From positions 1,116,001 to 1,180,000 of the forward strand of contig JACKQL020000010.1 of the NCBI GenBank assembly GCA_018296165.2: 64,000 nt of DNA, written 5' to 3'. A program made the position numbers and the translations under genes. Positions 23,326 to 32,626 of this stretch are shown one piece after another (positions within the stretch are counted from its first letter, which is position 1; the number at the start of each line of letters is the position of its first letter). The stretch is from Termitomyces sp. T153 (Eukaryota; Basidiomycota; Agaricomycetes; Agaricales; Lyophyllaceae). The notes under the pieces are model-generated. The model worked only from the letters and a program-made list of their open reading frames with translations, had not been told where the DNA came from and did no database searches.

Positions 23326-24440
23326 CTAGTGGTCCTCCTTGGCCTTGTGAACTGCCTTGTCCATCTTGTAGGAGAGCCTAGCCACTTCAGCTTTGGCAGG
23401 GTGGTCAGGTATGTCATGGAACTTAAAGGCCTGGTTGCATGCCTGATGCCTCTGGGCCTTGAGCTTTTTGAGGTTGCCATTCCACCACCTCTTCATGTGT
23501 GGACATGGCTTTTTCATACATACAAGTAAATCAGAGGAAATCAAGTCACTAAGTACAGCAGAGAGTGCAGAAACCTTCTGTTGGAGGCTGTCAGCCATCA
23601 AGATGGGGATCACTGGTGAGCAGTTGTTAAGCTGCTCCATCAGAGCATTGTTGAAGGCTTTCCAATCAACTGCATGGAAGTCCCTCAATGGGGGAGAGGA
23701 TGAGTGGGGGACAGGGAACTTGATGACTGAGACAATGGGTAAGTGGTTAGTGAGTGAGGGGTGTAAGGAAGCATCTACACTGCAGGAAATAACAGGATTG
23801 GTATCAGAATGAGACCTCCAGATGTTGTCTGGGTGGGTCCAGCAGTCAGCTGCTGTTTGAAGAATAGGGATCCCTATGGGTAGTGCAAGGACCATGTTGT
23901 AGTCAGAGAGAAGATCAAGGAGGGGCTGGATAAAATCCTTGGGAGAGTAAAGGTGGTGGTTGTCAATGGGTTCCCACAGTGGGTGGTGGCAATTGTAATT
24001 GCCTAGCCATAGTATGTGGTTGGATGGTGACAGACAGATAAAGGAGATGGATGTGGAAAGAAAAGAGGAAAGGGAATACATCACCTCATTGTGTGTGCAA
24101 TCATTGTAGACATTGAACACTGAGATGAAGCCATGGTCCCTGCAAAAGGACACTGCCATGACATTGGTTGAAGGGATGGCAAGTGGGGAGTAGGAGTCTG
24201 TGGATATGTTAGTGTTAATTAAGATAATAGACCAGGTGCAGGTGCTCCCATCACACCTGTGGTTGGCTGGGTAGATGACTCTCCAGTGCCTGTTGACCTT
24301 GGTGTTGCCTAGTCAGTCCAGGTATGGTTCCTGGATCATGATGATGTCCCATACTCTGGGGTTGGCTGCTGCCAGGACTTCTGCCTGAGCTGTGTCCAAT
24401 TTGCACATATTTTGTTGCCAGATGCGGAGTCAACCAGGTG
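23326..24440 (-). pseudogene. LINE ORF2: APE-type endonuclease
   Basis: Minus strand: LRIWQQNMCKLDTAQAEVL and WDIIMIQEPYLD (catalytic Glu kept) at 24440-24320, then a stop. The 277-codon block at 24159-23326 includes HILWLGNYNCHHPLW. The family's GDFN catalytic Asp is Asn here (codon 23998-24000, GGC AAT). The later SDH.PI block reads TNHLPI. The fold and spacing are those of the endonuclease that nicks target DNA for target-primed reverse transcription. With these two Asp changes the enzyme should be dead. Confidence 0.85.
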
Positions 24441-24729
24441 TCCTTGGAGTGCAATGGATCATCAGTTGGTGGGGGATGAGGAGCTGGTGCCATGCTCAGA
24501 GCCCTGAGTTCCCTATTGGGAGATGAAGCCAAATTCCTCCAAGTTGCCTAGCCTACTGGGCACATGGGAGTTGACAGGTGTTTTCTGCATTGGGGGGCAA
24601 GGTCTGACAGTATGGGTTGGAGGTGGCAGAGGCAATGGGTCCATTGGAAGCAAGGTGAGAGGGTGGGTTAGTTCTTGCAATGTCTTGGGTGGCTATTGTG
24701 CTGGGGCCATTGCCCAGGTTGCTGGGTTA

Positions 24730-26270
24730 TTTGTCAGGAAATATGGCATTTGATTCTCCAGGAAACAAGTGTCAAGGTCTGAGCAGCATTTTGCAAAGAC
24801 TGGGCAACTGTAGTCAAAGCTTGAGTGGGGCGAGGCTGGCCTGCATGATACACACTTGGAGGCTGCTGTGCTACATGTGTCTGTGGAGTGGTCAGATCCA
24901 GAGCAGTATGTACAGTGGCTGACCTCTTTGCAGTTCCTGCAGAAATGGCCATACTCTTAGCAGTTGCTGCACTGCAAGGGCTCACATATATCTTTGTGGA
25001 TAGGCACTTGCCATCTGCCAATGAATGTGCAGCATTCAATGAGAGCATTGGCTGTTGCAGTGCTGCTACAAGAGAGCTTGAGCAAGGCCACTGTCTGTTT
25101 GACTGAGTGCAGTTCAGGGCATTTCAGCCATGATGCTGACATAATGGTGTTGGTTTGTAGCCCATTTTTGAGTTTGATGGTGCACAGGCAATCAAAGTCT
25201 TCTGGGTCAAAGGCACCAGTGCAGGGGACAAACCTTGCTATGAGGTTGTAGCTTTTGTTCACCACTTCTATTGACTCACTGAAGACAATGTCAAACAAGT
25301 GCCATTCCATGTTGGCATGATGCCTAAACCTGGACACAGATTCAGCAGACTCAAATTCAGCAAGGTATGCACTTCTGCTTATAGCTCTGAGGCCAATGGC
25401 ATGTGTGCAGGGTGTTAGAGCCTCAATCTCACCCTCCTCAGTCTCCCAGGCCACAGTGGATTTCTCATCAAGTTGCTTGAGTAGCTTGTTGAGGTTGTCT
25501 TGAAGAAGTGCTGTTGAGGCCTTTTGGATGAGGGGATCATTAGAGTTGCATTGAATGAGGACTGTTCAGGCATTGCAGAGTATGTGTTGCTGAATTCGGG
25601 TGATATCGCTCTGTGAGAGGGAGTGATTGATTGGTCCACAAGAAGCACTGGCAGGTTGAGTGGTCTTGCAGGCTGCTTTGGCAATTGATGCCCAGGTGAT
25701 GGGTGTGTCAGTCGCTGGGGGTGGTGGTGGGCACATACTACTGGGCAGGTGTGCCTCCAATGAGGCCATGACCCCAACTAGTTTGTCAGTTGCAGCCTTG
25801 AGGTCTAAAGTCAGCCCAGCATGATTGGCATCATTAGCTACAAGAAAGCTAGCAGTGGAGCTGAGTATATCAGTTGTACCCTCCAAGCATCCCAGTACTT
25901 TAGATGCCACTGCTTCAGCAAGGATGTCGGAGACATGGTCTGAGATGTCTGCATCAAGGATGAATGCAATGGCCAATGCCATTCTCTTCAGGTCATTGAG
26001 CTTGGACATGATTGTGGCCATGGCTAGGATGCTCACTAGTTTGGTGTGGTTGTACAGTTCCACTGCAAGGATCCAGCCCTTTGTTTTGAGCCATTTGCAT
26101 GTGTCATACACAGATTTGATTGGGCCAGAGTCCACCATGAGCAATTTCAGGTCAGAGTGAGTTGGAATGGGACAAGCTGTGTCTGGGGTCCTGCTCTGGC
26201 TTGGACTGCTAGATGCATGATGGGTGGATGGCTTTGGGCCCAGAGACATTGGGAACAAGCTGGGGAGCAT
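24730..26270 (-). pseudogene. LINE ORF1 with CCHC zinc knuckles
   Basis: The first ATG after the 5' end is at 26270. An open block of 234 codons (to 25566) contains DTCKWLKTKGWILAVELYNH and a Pro-rich stretch. After a shift, 25454-24957 (165 codons) includes TRAISRSAYLAEFESAE-like sequence (read as LRAISRSAYLAEFES) and ARFVPCTGAFDPEDFDCL. It ends in ICEPLQCSNC, a stop, EYGHFCRNCKEVSHCTYC. These are gag-type CxxC..H..C knuckles as in Tad ORF1 proteins, which bind the LINE RNA. The stop between CSNC and EYGHF sits where a Gln codon (CAA) would be expected. Confidence 0.8.
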
Positions 26271-26429
26271 GTATAGGAAGGGGAGGAAGGTGTAAGAGGA
26301 GCCTCACCCTGAGGTGGGGCTAGGTAGGAGGAAAAGTGAGTGTATTCGCTAACTAAGGTCACAGTAGACCCAGGACCCCAGAAGGGATGATGGGAGTACA
26401 GGATCAAGAAGTGTTTTGGCTCTCTGCTG

Positions 26430-27029
26430 CTTATGGGCTTCTTCTGCACAGGTAATGCAGTGATGTGGGCAATGACTCATCTTCATCTCACCCTTAGTCC
26501 AGTCAATCTCTGGGTTGTGTTCATGTAGCCAGGTGATCTCCAAGATCATGTCTTGCTTTCCCAAACTAGTGATGGCAAAAGCAGCTCACTCTGAGTAGTC
26601 TTGGTAGTGGAGGACCAGGTCCACCATGAAGCAAATAGAGCCAGCTTCATTGAGCATGCCATCAATATTGTATACAGGAATAGGATGAGAAAGGGGGCAA
26701 GTGCTCAGGCAGTGTTGTTGCACATAGTCAGTGTCAAGGAAGAGGCCTGTTGTGCCACTGTCAAGGAGGGCAATCACACTTCAGATCTGCTGAGTGTCTG
26801 TCATCTCAATTTCCACCTGTAGCTTCAGGGAGTTGGTAGAAGGGGTGGAAGCAACAACATAACAATGGGGGAGGTGGTGTTCCTATGCAGGGATCCAAAG
26901 GCGTGGGCTAGGAAGTGTGTTTCCAGCTGAGACTTCAGCTGGAGGGGGAGTTTGTATGTCTGAGGAGGGGCTTATTGTTTCAGGCATAGTATCAGCAATG
27001 GAGATAGATATAATTGATTCTATGGACAG
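26430..27029 (-). pseudogene. Gypsy-I protease
   Basis: The minus strand reads QVEIEMTDTQQI, then VIALLDSGTTGLFLDTDYVQ (26777-26700; DSG active site intact), YNIDGMLNEAGSICFMVDLV, and KQDMILEITWLHEHNPEIDW at 26564-26500. This is a retroviral-type aspartyl protease. The following part of the polyprotein is displaced by the LINE to 20000 and below; upstream it is separated from Gag by solo LTR-A2. Confidence 0.8.
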
Positions 27030-27979
27030 TGTCAGGTTCCGCTGACAACGGGGGCTCAGCTACACTGGCGAGTCCTTACTAGGCAGACGCAATATCCTGC
27101 GCTTATAACCAAGCGTCCAGTATTGACGCAGAGGGACTTGCGAGGGCGAGCTAGGGGTGGTCCGAGCAAGTCTGGAGCGGCTCAGGGGTGTCTAAGATCA
27201 AGTATGCTTGTCGTTGAACCTGGACAGGTGTCAGAGTAAGTTTGTGGGCATGCAATTAGAATGCAGGGTAATTGGAGGCTTTGTGGTTGATGGGGGCGGA
27301 GCCGGAGGTTTGACGGAGATCACCAAGACATGAGGTGTTCCTGGGCTGAGCAGGAGCGAGGTCCGGGGTTGTCATAGGAATGTTCAGGTCGTAGCGCATG
27401 CACAGAGTTTGTACTGTCATTGGAGATAAAAGGAACTTGGGAAGACAAAGGAACTATACACAGTTGAGACAAGGCAGAGACGAGGCGAGACAAGACAGAG
27501 AACAGAGATAGATTCAAAACTAAAAATAGAGACAGGGATGAGACAAAAGACAAGACATAGGAAACCAGTAAATGCAATATCAAGACTAAAGTACTAGGGG
27601 TTCTTCTATGACTTATATACCTACTACTGGGCAGCTCCGGAGGGCAGAGGAGATGGCAGCAGCTTGACAGAACTGCACGGAGTCGACGGTTGTCAGGTGC
27701 AATTTTGGAACGGGCCGTGGTGACATTCTGATGGGATCAGTTGGAAAGCGGATCATTCCAGGGTCGGGGAAAGCCTCGGGAGTCCAGGGGAATTCAGGGG
27801 ATGCATCAACTGCTGTGGAGAAGGCGTCAGAGTTGATCAAGGAGCTGTTGGGGTCTGCCGAAGAAGTGTTGGAGTTGTCCAAAGTGGGTGCAGAGGGTGG
27901 GCGAGGGTTGGGGAGTTTGGCAGAGCATTGAAGGGGGGGGCTGGGGGCTGTGTTGGGGTCTAGGGAGTGGGTCGTGACA
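27030..27979 (-). mobile_element. solo LTR-A (A2), CpG-rich young copy
   Basis: 950 bp from TGTCAGGTTCC to GTCGTGACA on the plus strand, flanked by the perfect 5-bp duplication GACAG (27025-27029 and 27980-27984). Unlike the other LTR-A copies it still holds many CpG sites in its first 300 bp, which suggests a recent insertion. The transcription-start-like block reads AGTCTTGATATTG on the minus strand (about 27579-27591). It interrupts Gypsy-I between Gag and protease. Confidence 0.85.
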
Positions 27980-27984
27980 GACAG

Positions 27985-29455
27985 GGGGGCAAAACAATCA
28001 GTACTGGGCAATGAGGGCATACTGGTCATCCATTGCCCTTTTAAAAATACTCAGACTCTGTAGGAACCTCCTCCAATACATTGGCCACTTCCTCATAATG
28101 GACAGCTATAGGTGCATCTGGAGAGGGGGTTCCTGTGGCATCCCAGGCTGTAAGGAGTTGGATGAGCAGCTCTTCTTGCTCTGATGCTGACAAGTAGCAG
28201 ACTTCTAGCCCTTGAGGATAGTAACAGGCAAAATGACCTGCCTTCCCACAGTGTCAACACAGCAAAGGGGTAGTGGACTGCTGTCAGGAAGCATCAACAT
28301 CCATTGGAACTCCTTGGGGTAGGGAGTGCAGGGGAGCAACATGAAGCATGAAGGAAGGAGCTGCACCTGGTTGTGAGGATGCTAATGCAGGTGCAGAAGA
28401 GGGAGCTCGGGGGGTCAATCCTCCATGAGAAAAAGGGAAGGTCAAGGGTTGCATCCACTGCAACTCACATTGCAGTTCCATGAGCTGCCACTGCTTGCAT
28501 GCCACCTTGTACCAGGTATTGACATGCTCATCATCTGGGTGCCCCTCTGCCATGCTGTCAATACAATCCTTGAGAGAGGGGTGGTGTCTGTTACAGAAGG
28601 TTAGGCAGAGTTGTAGACTGTCCAGATATCCAGCCTGTTCAACTAAGGCACAAAAGGAGTCAATGTACTCATCAAGTGACCACTTTCCTTAACTGTACTG
28701 AGTTTGGTCTCAAAGAGAAAGAGCTGCAGTTTTGGCAGGGTCAAGGAGGAAGAACTCCACTTGGAACTCCTTCTCAAACTCCATCCAGCTAGAGAAACTC
28801 TCCACTCCTCCTGAGTGTCAGAAGATATGCAGTGCATAAGTTGAGGCTTGACCAGCCTTCATGTAGGAGAGGACCCAGCAATTTTCAAGGCATCCAAGGT
28901 AAAGGCTTCACCACTCAGCTGGATATAGGTGATGGAGGACTGGAGGAAACATTCTCCAGCCTTACAATCTCCATCATATACATCAGGAAGTGCAGGATGA
29001 GAGAGTTTGGAACTAGGAGCTGAAAGGCCTGAGCCAGATGCAGACACAAACCATTCTGCAGCAGCTGGAGCCAAAAAGCCTGAGCTAGGTGCAGACACAA
29101 ACCATTCTGCATCTGCTGGGGGCATTGAAGGAGTGGTAGGAGCAAGGGGGAGACATTCCAGAAGAGCTTGTAGAGAAAGGGACACTACTTCAGTAGTTTG
29201 TTTGACAGAGTCCAGTGAGTTCAGCTGTGTGGGAAGTAAGGGAGGCTTAGGTAAGTTGAACCTGTGTCTCCAGGGACAGCAAACGACTCCAGGCATTGCC
29301 CTGGGGGCTTGAAGCATCAGGGAGAGGTGCTGGAGGGGTTGGCTGGGTCATAGGAAGGGCACAGGGGCACTAAGACACTGGTGGGGGAGAGACCTTTTGA
29401 GGAACCAAGTAGAAGCTCAACTAACAGAAAAGGGGGCTCCCAGACTGAAACTAGA
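27985..29455 (-). pseudogene. Gypsy-I Gag
   Basis: The minus-strand open block 29317-28859 (152 codons) carries the capsid motif LPDVYDGDCKAGECFLQSSI and two near-identical copies of AEWFVSA.SG/SG.. repeats. Further down are EEWRVSLAGW-like sequence, YKVACKQWQLMELQCELQW (28553-28450), and a zinc knuckle near 28245-28205 reading C-stop-HCGKAGHFACYYP. The stop is TGA in place of an Arg CGA codon. The order is capsid then nucleocapsid, as in other gypsy elements. Confidence 0.75.
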
Positions 29456-29465
29456 GACTTGTTCT
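29455..29465 (-). promoter_or_regulatory. Gypsy-I primer-binding site (self-complementary)
   Basis: On the minus strand AGAACAAGTCT lies two bases (GC) after the 5' LTR. Its reverse complement AGACTTGTTCT is inside the LTR (minus-strand block at 29602-29592). The arrangement, the GC spacer and the sequence equal those of Gypsy-O. Confidence 0.65.
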
Positions 29466-29467
29466 GC

Positions 29468-29909
29468 TGTAAGGGCAACCTCTGGGGGCTGTGGCCCAAT
29501 CACACAGCTGGCAAAGGGAAATCCAAAGTCTATTCAGTACTGTACAGTGTTGACTGAGATAACTACTCACCTGGCAAAGGGAAATCCAAAGAGAACAAGT
29601 CTGGGGATTCCCTAGGCCAGGTGTGACACTTCAGAGGCTTCAGAAGCATGAGAAACAACTGTACAGTATGACAGAGAAAAAAAGAGACAAGTGATGTGTC
29701 AGCAATTGGTCAGCAGTTACATCAGCCAGTGGCAGTGTCAAAGGAGCCACACTTGTCTGAATTATTGACAGAGAACTGGAGTGGGCTGAGGGCTGGAACT
29801 AGGACCAATAGATAGGGAAAAGGAAGGAGAATAAAGGAAAACTATAACAGAGCAAATCTGACAAGAACTGGAGAAGGAGAAGGAGAAACAAGTGGGACAT
29901 CCCCTAACA
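29468..29909 (-). repeat. Gypsy-I 5' LTR (family B)
   Basis: 442 bp. The plus-strand start is TGTAAGGGC and the end is cccctaaca, followed by the TSD CACAC. It matches 14998-15439 over its full length and contains the fold-back primer segment. Confidence 0.85.
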
Positions 29910-31098
29910 CACACACACACCTGCTATTTGACCTCACCAGGAAGGATATCATGTGGAGCTGGGGGCCTCCAGAGCAGATGGCTTTCAATGCTCTCAAGTG
30001 TGCAGTTACTTCCAGACCCATCCTCCTCTTCCCAGATGATAACTCTCCCTTCTGGGTAGAAGCTGGCAGCTCCAACTTTGCCACTGGGGCAGTTGTCTTG
30101 CAACAGTTCCCAGAAGATGTAAAGTGGCATCTAGAGGCCTTCTACTCCAAGAGCCTGAATGTGGTAGAGCATAACTACAAGATCCATGACAAGGAGATGC
30201 TGGCCATCATCTAGTCATTCAAGAAATGGTGGCATTTCCTGGAGGGTGTGTGGCACAAGTTTGAGGTCTGGACAGATCATGAGAACCTCAAGTACTTCCA
30301 GACAGCTAAGAAACTCAACCACTGACCAGCCTGATGGTCCCTCTATCTATCCAACTTTGACATCTTGCTGTGCCACAAGCCAGACCAGAGTATGGGAAAA
30401 CCAGATGCCCTGTCCTGGAGAGCAGACCATGGCACTGGAGGAGAGGACAATAGCAACATCATGCTCCTCTGGCCTGAATTGTTTGCAATCCAAGCCATGG
30501 AAGGTCTAGCTATTGAAGGAGCAGAGGTGGACATACTCTGGGACATCCAGCAGGGTAACTGGGATGGTCAGCATGAGGAACTCATTGCTCAGGCAGCCCA
30601 GGTGCTGAAATCAGGATGCACCACTGGCACCAAGTCAGTCCACATGGACAAATGGGCCCTCCAAGATGGGATCTTGACTTTCTGGGACTGCATCTATGTG
30701 CCCAACATTCTGGAGCTCCATTGGAGGATTGCAGAGCAACACCACAACTCCTGGATTGTTGGACACCCCAGGCAATGGAAAATGCTGGAGCTAGTATCCT
30801 AAAACTACTGATGGCCCCAGATGTCTGAATATATTGGGTCCTACACTAGTACATGCAATATCGGTCTCTGGACCAAGCCCCATACAAGGTGAGGTGGAAA
30901 GCTTATGGAATCAAGGACATTTCCTGAGAACCATGAAAGAATGTGTACACCCCTGGGGCTTATCAGGGAGTTCCATCAGAAGCACCCAGATGCACCACAT
31001 GCCATCTGAGGAATCTATCCCATCTCACCAGTGAACCAGGCAATCCAGAACTTTTTCTACCCTGCACATTGAGATGCTGCATGATAGAGGGGGGGTGA
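29910..31098 (+). pseudogene. Gypsy-O RNase H, integrase scraps and polypurine tract
   Basis: This continues Gypsy-O after the insert: DLTRKDIMWSWGPPEQMAFN, PILLFPDDNSPFWVEAGSSN, WHLEAFYSKSLNVVEHNYKI, DKEMLAII then a stop (29930-30214). Next come KFEVWTDHENLKYFQTAKKL, MGKPDALSWRADHGTG and an H2C2-like HHNSWIVGHPRQWKMLEL at 30740-30800. Only fragments of the integrase core remain to 31080, so most of it and any chromodomain are deleted. The tract AGAGGGGGGGTGA (31086-31098) abuts the 3' LTR. Confidence 0.8.
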
Positions 31099-31450
31099 TG
31101 TCAGGGAACTTCCATTTCTGACCTCTGCAGCTCACTCCAGTGCATCCACAGCTTGTTCAATGTCTCTGGGGGAGATCTCTGGAGACCCACAAGACTTTCT
31201 GTATTACCTCATCAATTACTTTCCTAGGGTTAGGGCTAGCTCTGGCCTTCTGTATAGCCATTACCATGCCTCTGCCACCTGCTGATGCACCACACCAAGC
31301 AGCAGGGATCCTTAGACTTGCTCTCTTCAGATTCCCCTCTGCTAGGTGATTAGTTACTGTTGTATCATCATCTACTTCACAAATATGCTTTGGATTCCCC
31401 TCTGCTAACTGTGTGACTCTGAGCTGCCACTCCTGGAGGTCACCCTTACA
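31099..31450 (+). repeat. Gypsy-O 3' LTR (family B)
   Basis: 352 bp, TGTCAGGGAAC to CACCCTTACA. Compared with the 5' LTR it has one ~20-bp deletion, one ~25-bp extra block and many transitions, including at least four sites where one copy has TG and the other CA. Confidence 0.85.
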
Positions 31451-32626
31451 AGGATGACATATTGATGAACATTAAAAAAGGCCTTGGATTACAAAACCAA
31501 AAAATAAATAATGACAAGGACTGGAGGCAAAGATTAGAGTTCAGGAGTCCAGAGAGAGCTGAGGCAGTTCTGGAAGCAGAGGGTGTTTTAGGAAACTGAA
31601 AAATTATAATTATAATTATAACAAGACAAAGAGGTCTTTGGAGGCCATCACATTTCCAAGTCACTTGTATGTAATCTAATTTTCCCCCCCAAATCTACTT
31701 CCAGGTATCAACCAAAATCTGGGAAGTCAAATTGGTGTCACACCTGGATCACAGGGTCAAGCTCTGGCTTTGCTTGGAAGGAATCCTCAAACAATGCTCA
31801 TCATGAATGTAATCACTGCTCACATGGTGGTATATCTTACAAAAAGTTGAAAAAATGTATTACTGAGGAATATTACTGTGTTATGCATCAGAATATTGGT
31901 AGAATGGAGTATTACATACAGGATCTTGTAATCTTGAGCTGCATTCTTAACCAAGGTGAAAACCCCATTTTTAAAGTCTGTACAAGTCTACTGTATAGAG
32001 TTCTTGATTGCCAGGCTGACAGAATTGCAGTGAACCAGCTGCATGAATCATTTTTCCAAGAAGTGTTGAAAGGGTTGTAGAATCTTGTGCTCTACTCCAT
32101 ATGTGGAGTTTCAATAGCCCCTCAAAAGTCACACTTTCTTGAGTTGAACACAAAGATTTCCACTTCCTAGGGCTTTCCACCCTTGTTATATTCCTGGAAA
32201 ATTATATTTAAGATATTATGTATATATCAAAGGATTCTGTGTAATTAGATTTTGCATACTCTTTGTTGATTCATTTCACCGAGCCCAGGTGGGTTACAAA
32301 ACTCGGTCTGATTTCACACTTAGGGATCTTCTACACTTCAACAGCTTCAATTTTCTATGAGATAGACATAGGTACTCGTAATATATACTGTATTAATCTA
32401 TTCTCTTTTTTCAGAACCCGGAGGGTAAGTGTATCTAGTTGCTAAATTGCGAACCGATTTCAAAACGCGACACATGACAGCACTCATTTACCATAGAGGA
32501 ATAGTTAGTTATTACTTACTAAGATTATCAAGGTGCCCACATGTACTACATCGGCAACCTCCATGAGCTTATAAAGATCCCCGTCTATTGTCAAATCCCT
32601 CTCCCTTCCTCTACTTTGAGAACCCT
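31451..32626. other. transition from transposon nest to host gene
   Basis: 31451-32250 is AT-rich with short ORFs only (the longest is a 77-codon plus-strand frame at 31847 that I do not recognise) and a small TAATTA repeat at about 31608. From about 32250 base composition returns to host-like, and this part should hold the promoter and 5' UTR of the reductase gene at 32627. No TATA box stands out. Confidence 0.4.

Larger units (their letters stand above)
20015..26414 (-). mobile_element. Tad-like LINE, about full length, nested in Gypsy-I
   Basis: A 6.4-kb minus-strand non-LTR retrotransposon sits between two copies of the 14-bp target duplication TTTGGCTCTCTGCT (20001-20014 and 26415-26428). 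The poly(A) tail appears as a T-run at 20014-20023, preceded on the minus strand by gtaataaaggat. From the 5' end it holds a ~144-bp leader, ORF1 with CCHC knuckles, and ORF2 with an APE-type endonuclease, RT, RNase H and a terminal Cys/His motif. This is the layout of the fungal Tad1 clade. Scattered stops and shifts make it non-functional, but the 5' end seems complete. Confidence 0.9.
14998..29909 (-). mobile_element. Gypsy-I: inner chromodomain gypsy nested in Gypsy-O
   Basis: This is a minus-strand Ty3/gypsy element bounded by 442-bp LTRs (5' LTR 29468-29909, 3' LTR 14998-15439) and flanked by the perfect duplication CACAC (14993-14997 and 29910-29914). Its own sequence, without nested inserts, is about 6.4 kb. 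Inserts are a solo LTR-A at 15463-16620, a LINE at 20015-26414 and a solo LTR-A at 27030-27979. Polyprotein order on the minus strand is Gag (29455 down to 27985), PR, spacer, RT, RNase H, integrase and chromodomain (to 16700), then polypurine tract. The chromodomain and the self-complementary PBS place it with the Tf1/sushi-type chromoviruses. It is younger than Gypsy-O but not intact. Confidence 0.85.
11535..31450 (+). mobile_element. Gypsy-O: outer Ty3/gypsy element, split by Gypsy-I
   Basis: This plus-strand LTR retrotransposon has its 5' LTR at 11535-11885 and its 3' LTR at 31099-31450. Its coding region is interrupted at 14997/29910 by Gypsy-I, and removing the insert rejoins RT to RNase H. 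Order: LTR, self-complementary PBS, gag, PR, RT, [Gypsy-I], RNase H, integrase scraps, polypurine tract, LTR. The two LTRs differ by many transitions and two indels, so this copy is old. No matching 5-bp duplication is seen outside it (gtcac on the left, aggat on the right), so one flank has probably been rearranged. The first bases to the right, reading DDILM, might be the missing copia RT block, but the homology stops there. Confidence 0.8.

Noticed and set aside
15463..27979. LTR-A1 and LTR-A2 as the two LTRs of one large element
   Set aside because: They differ in length and CpG age, and each has its own target duplication, so both are independent solo LTRs.
11530..31455. Target duplication for Gypsy-O
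   Set aside because: Flanks gtcac and aggat do not match, even allowing CpG decay; I leave the right border as rearranged.
31847..32080. 77-codon plus-strand ORF as a gene
   Set aside because: No start context, introns or family resemblance; composition is that of relic sequence.
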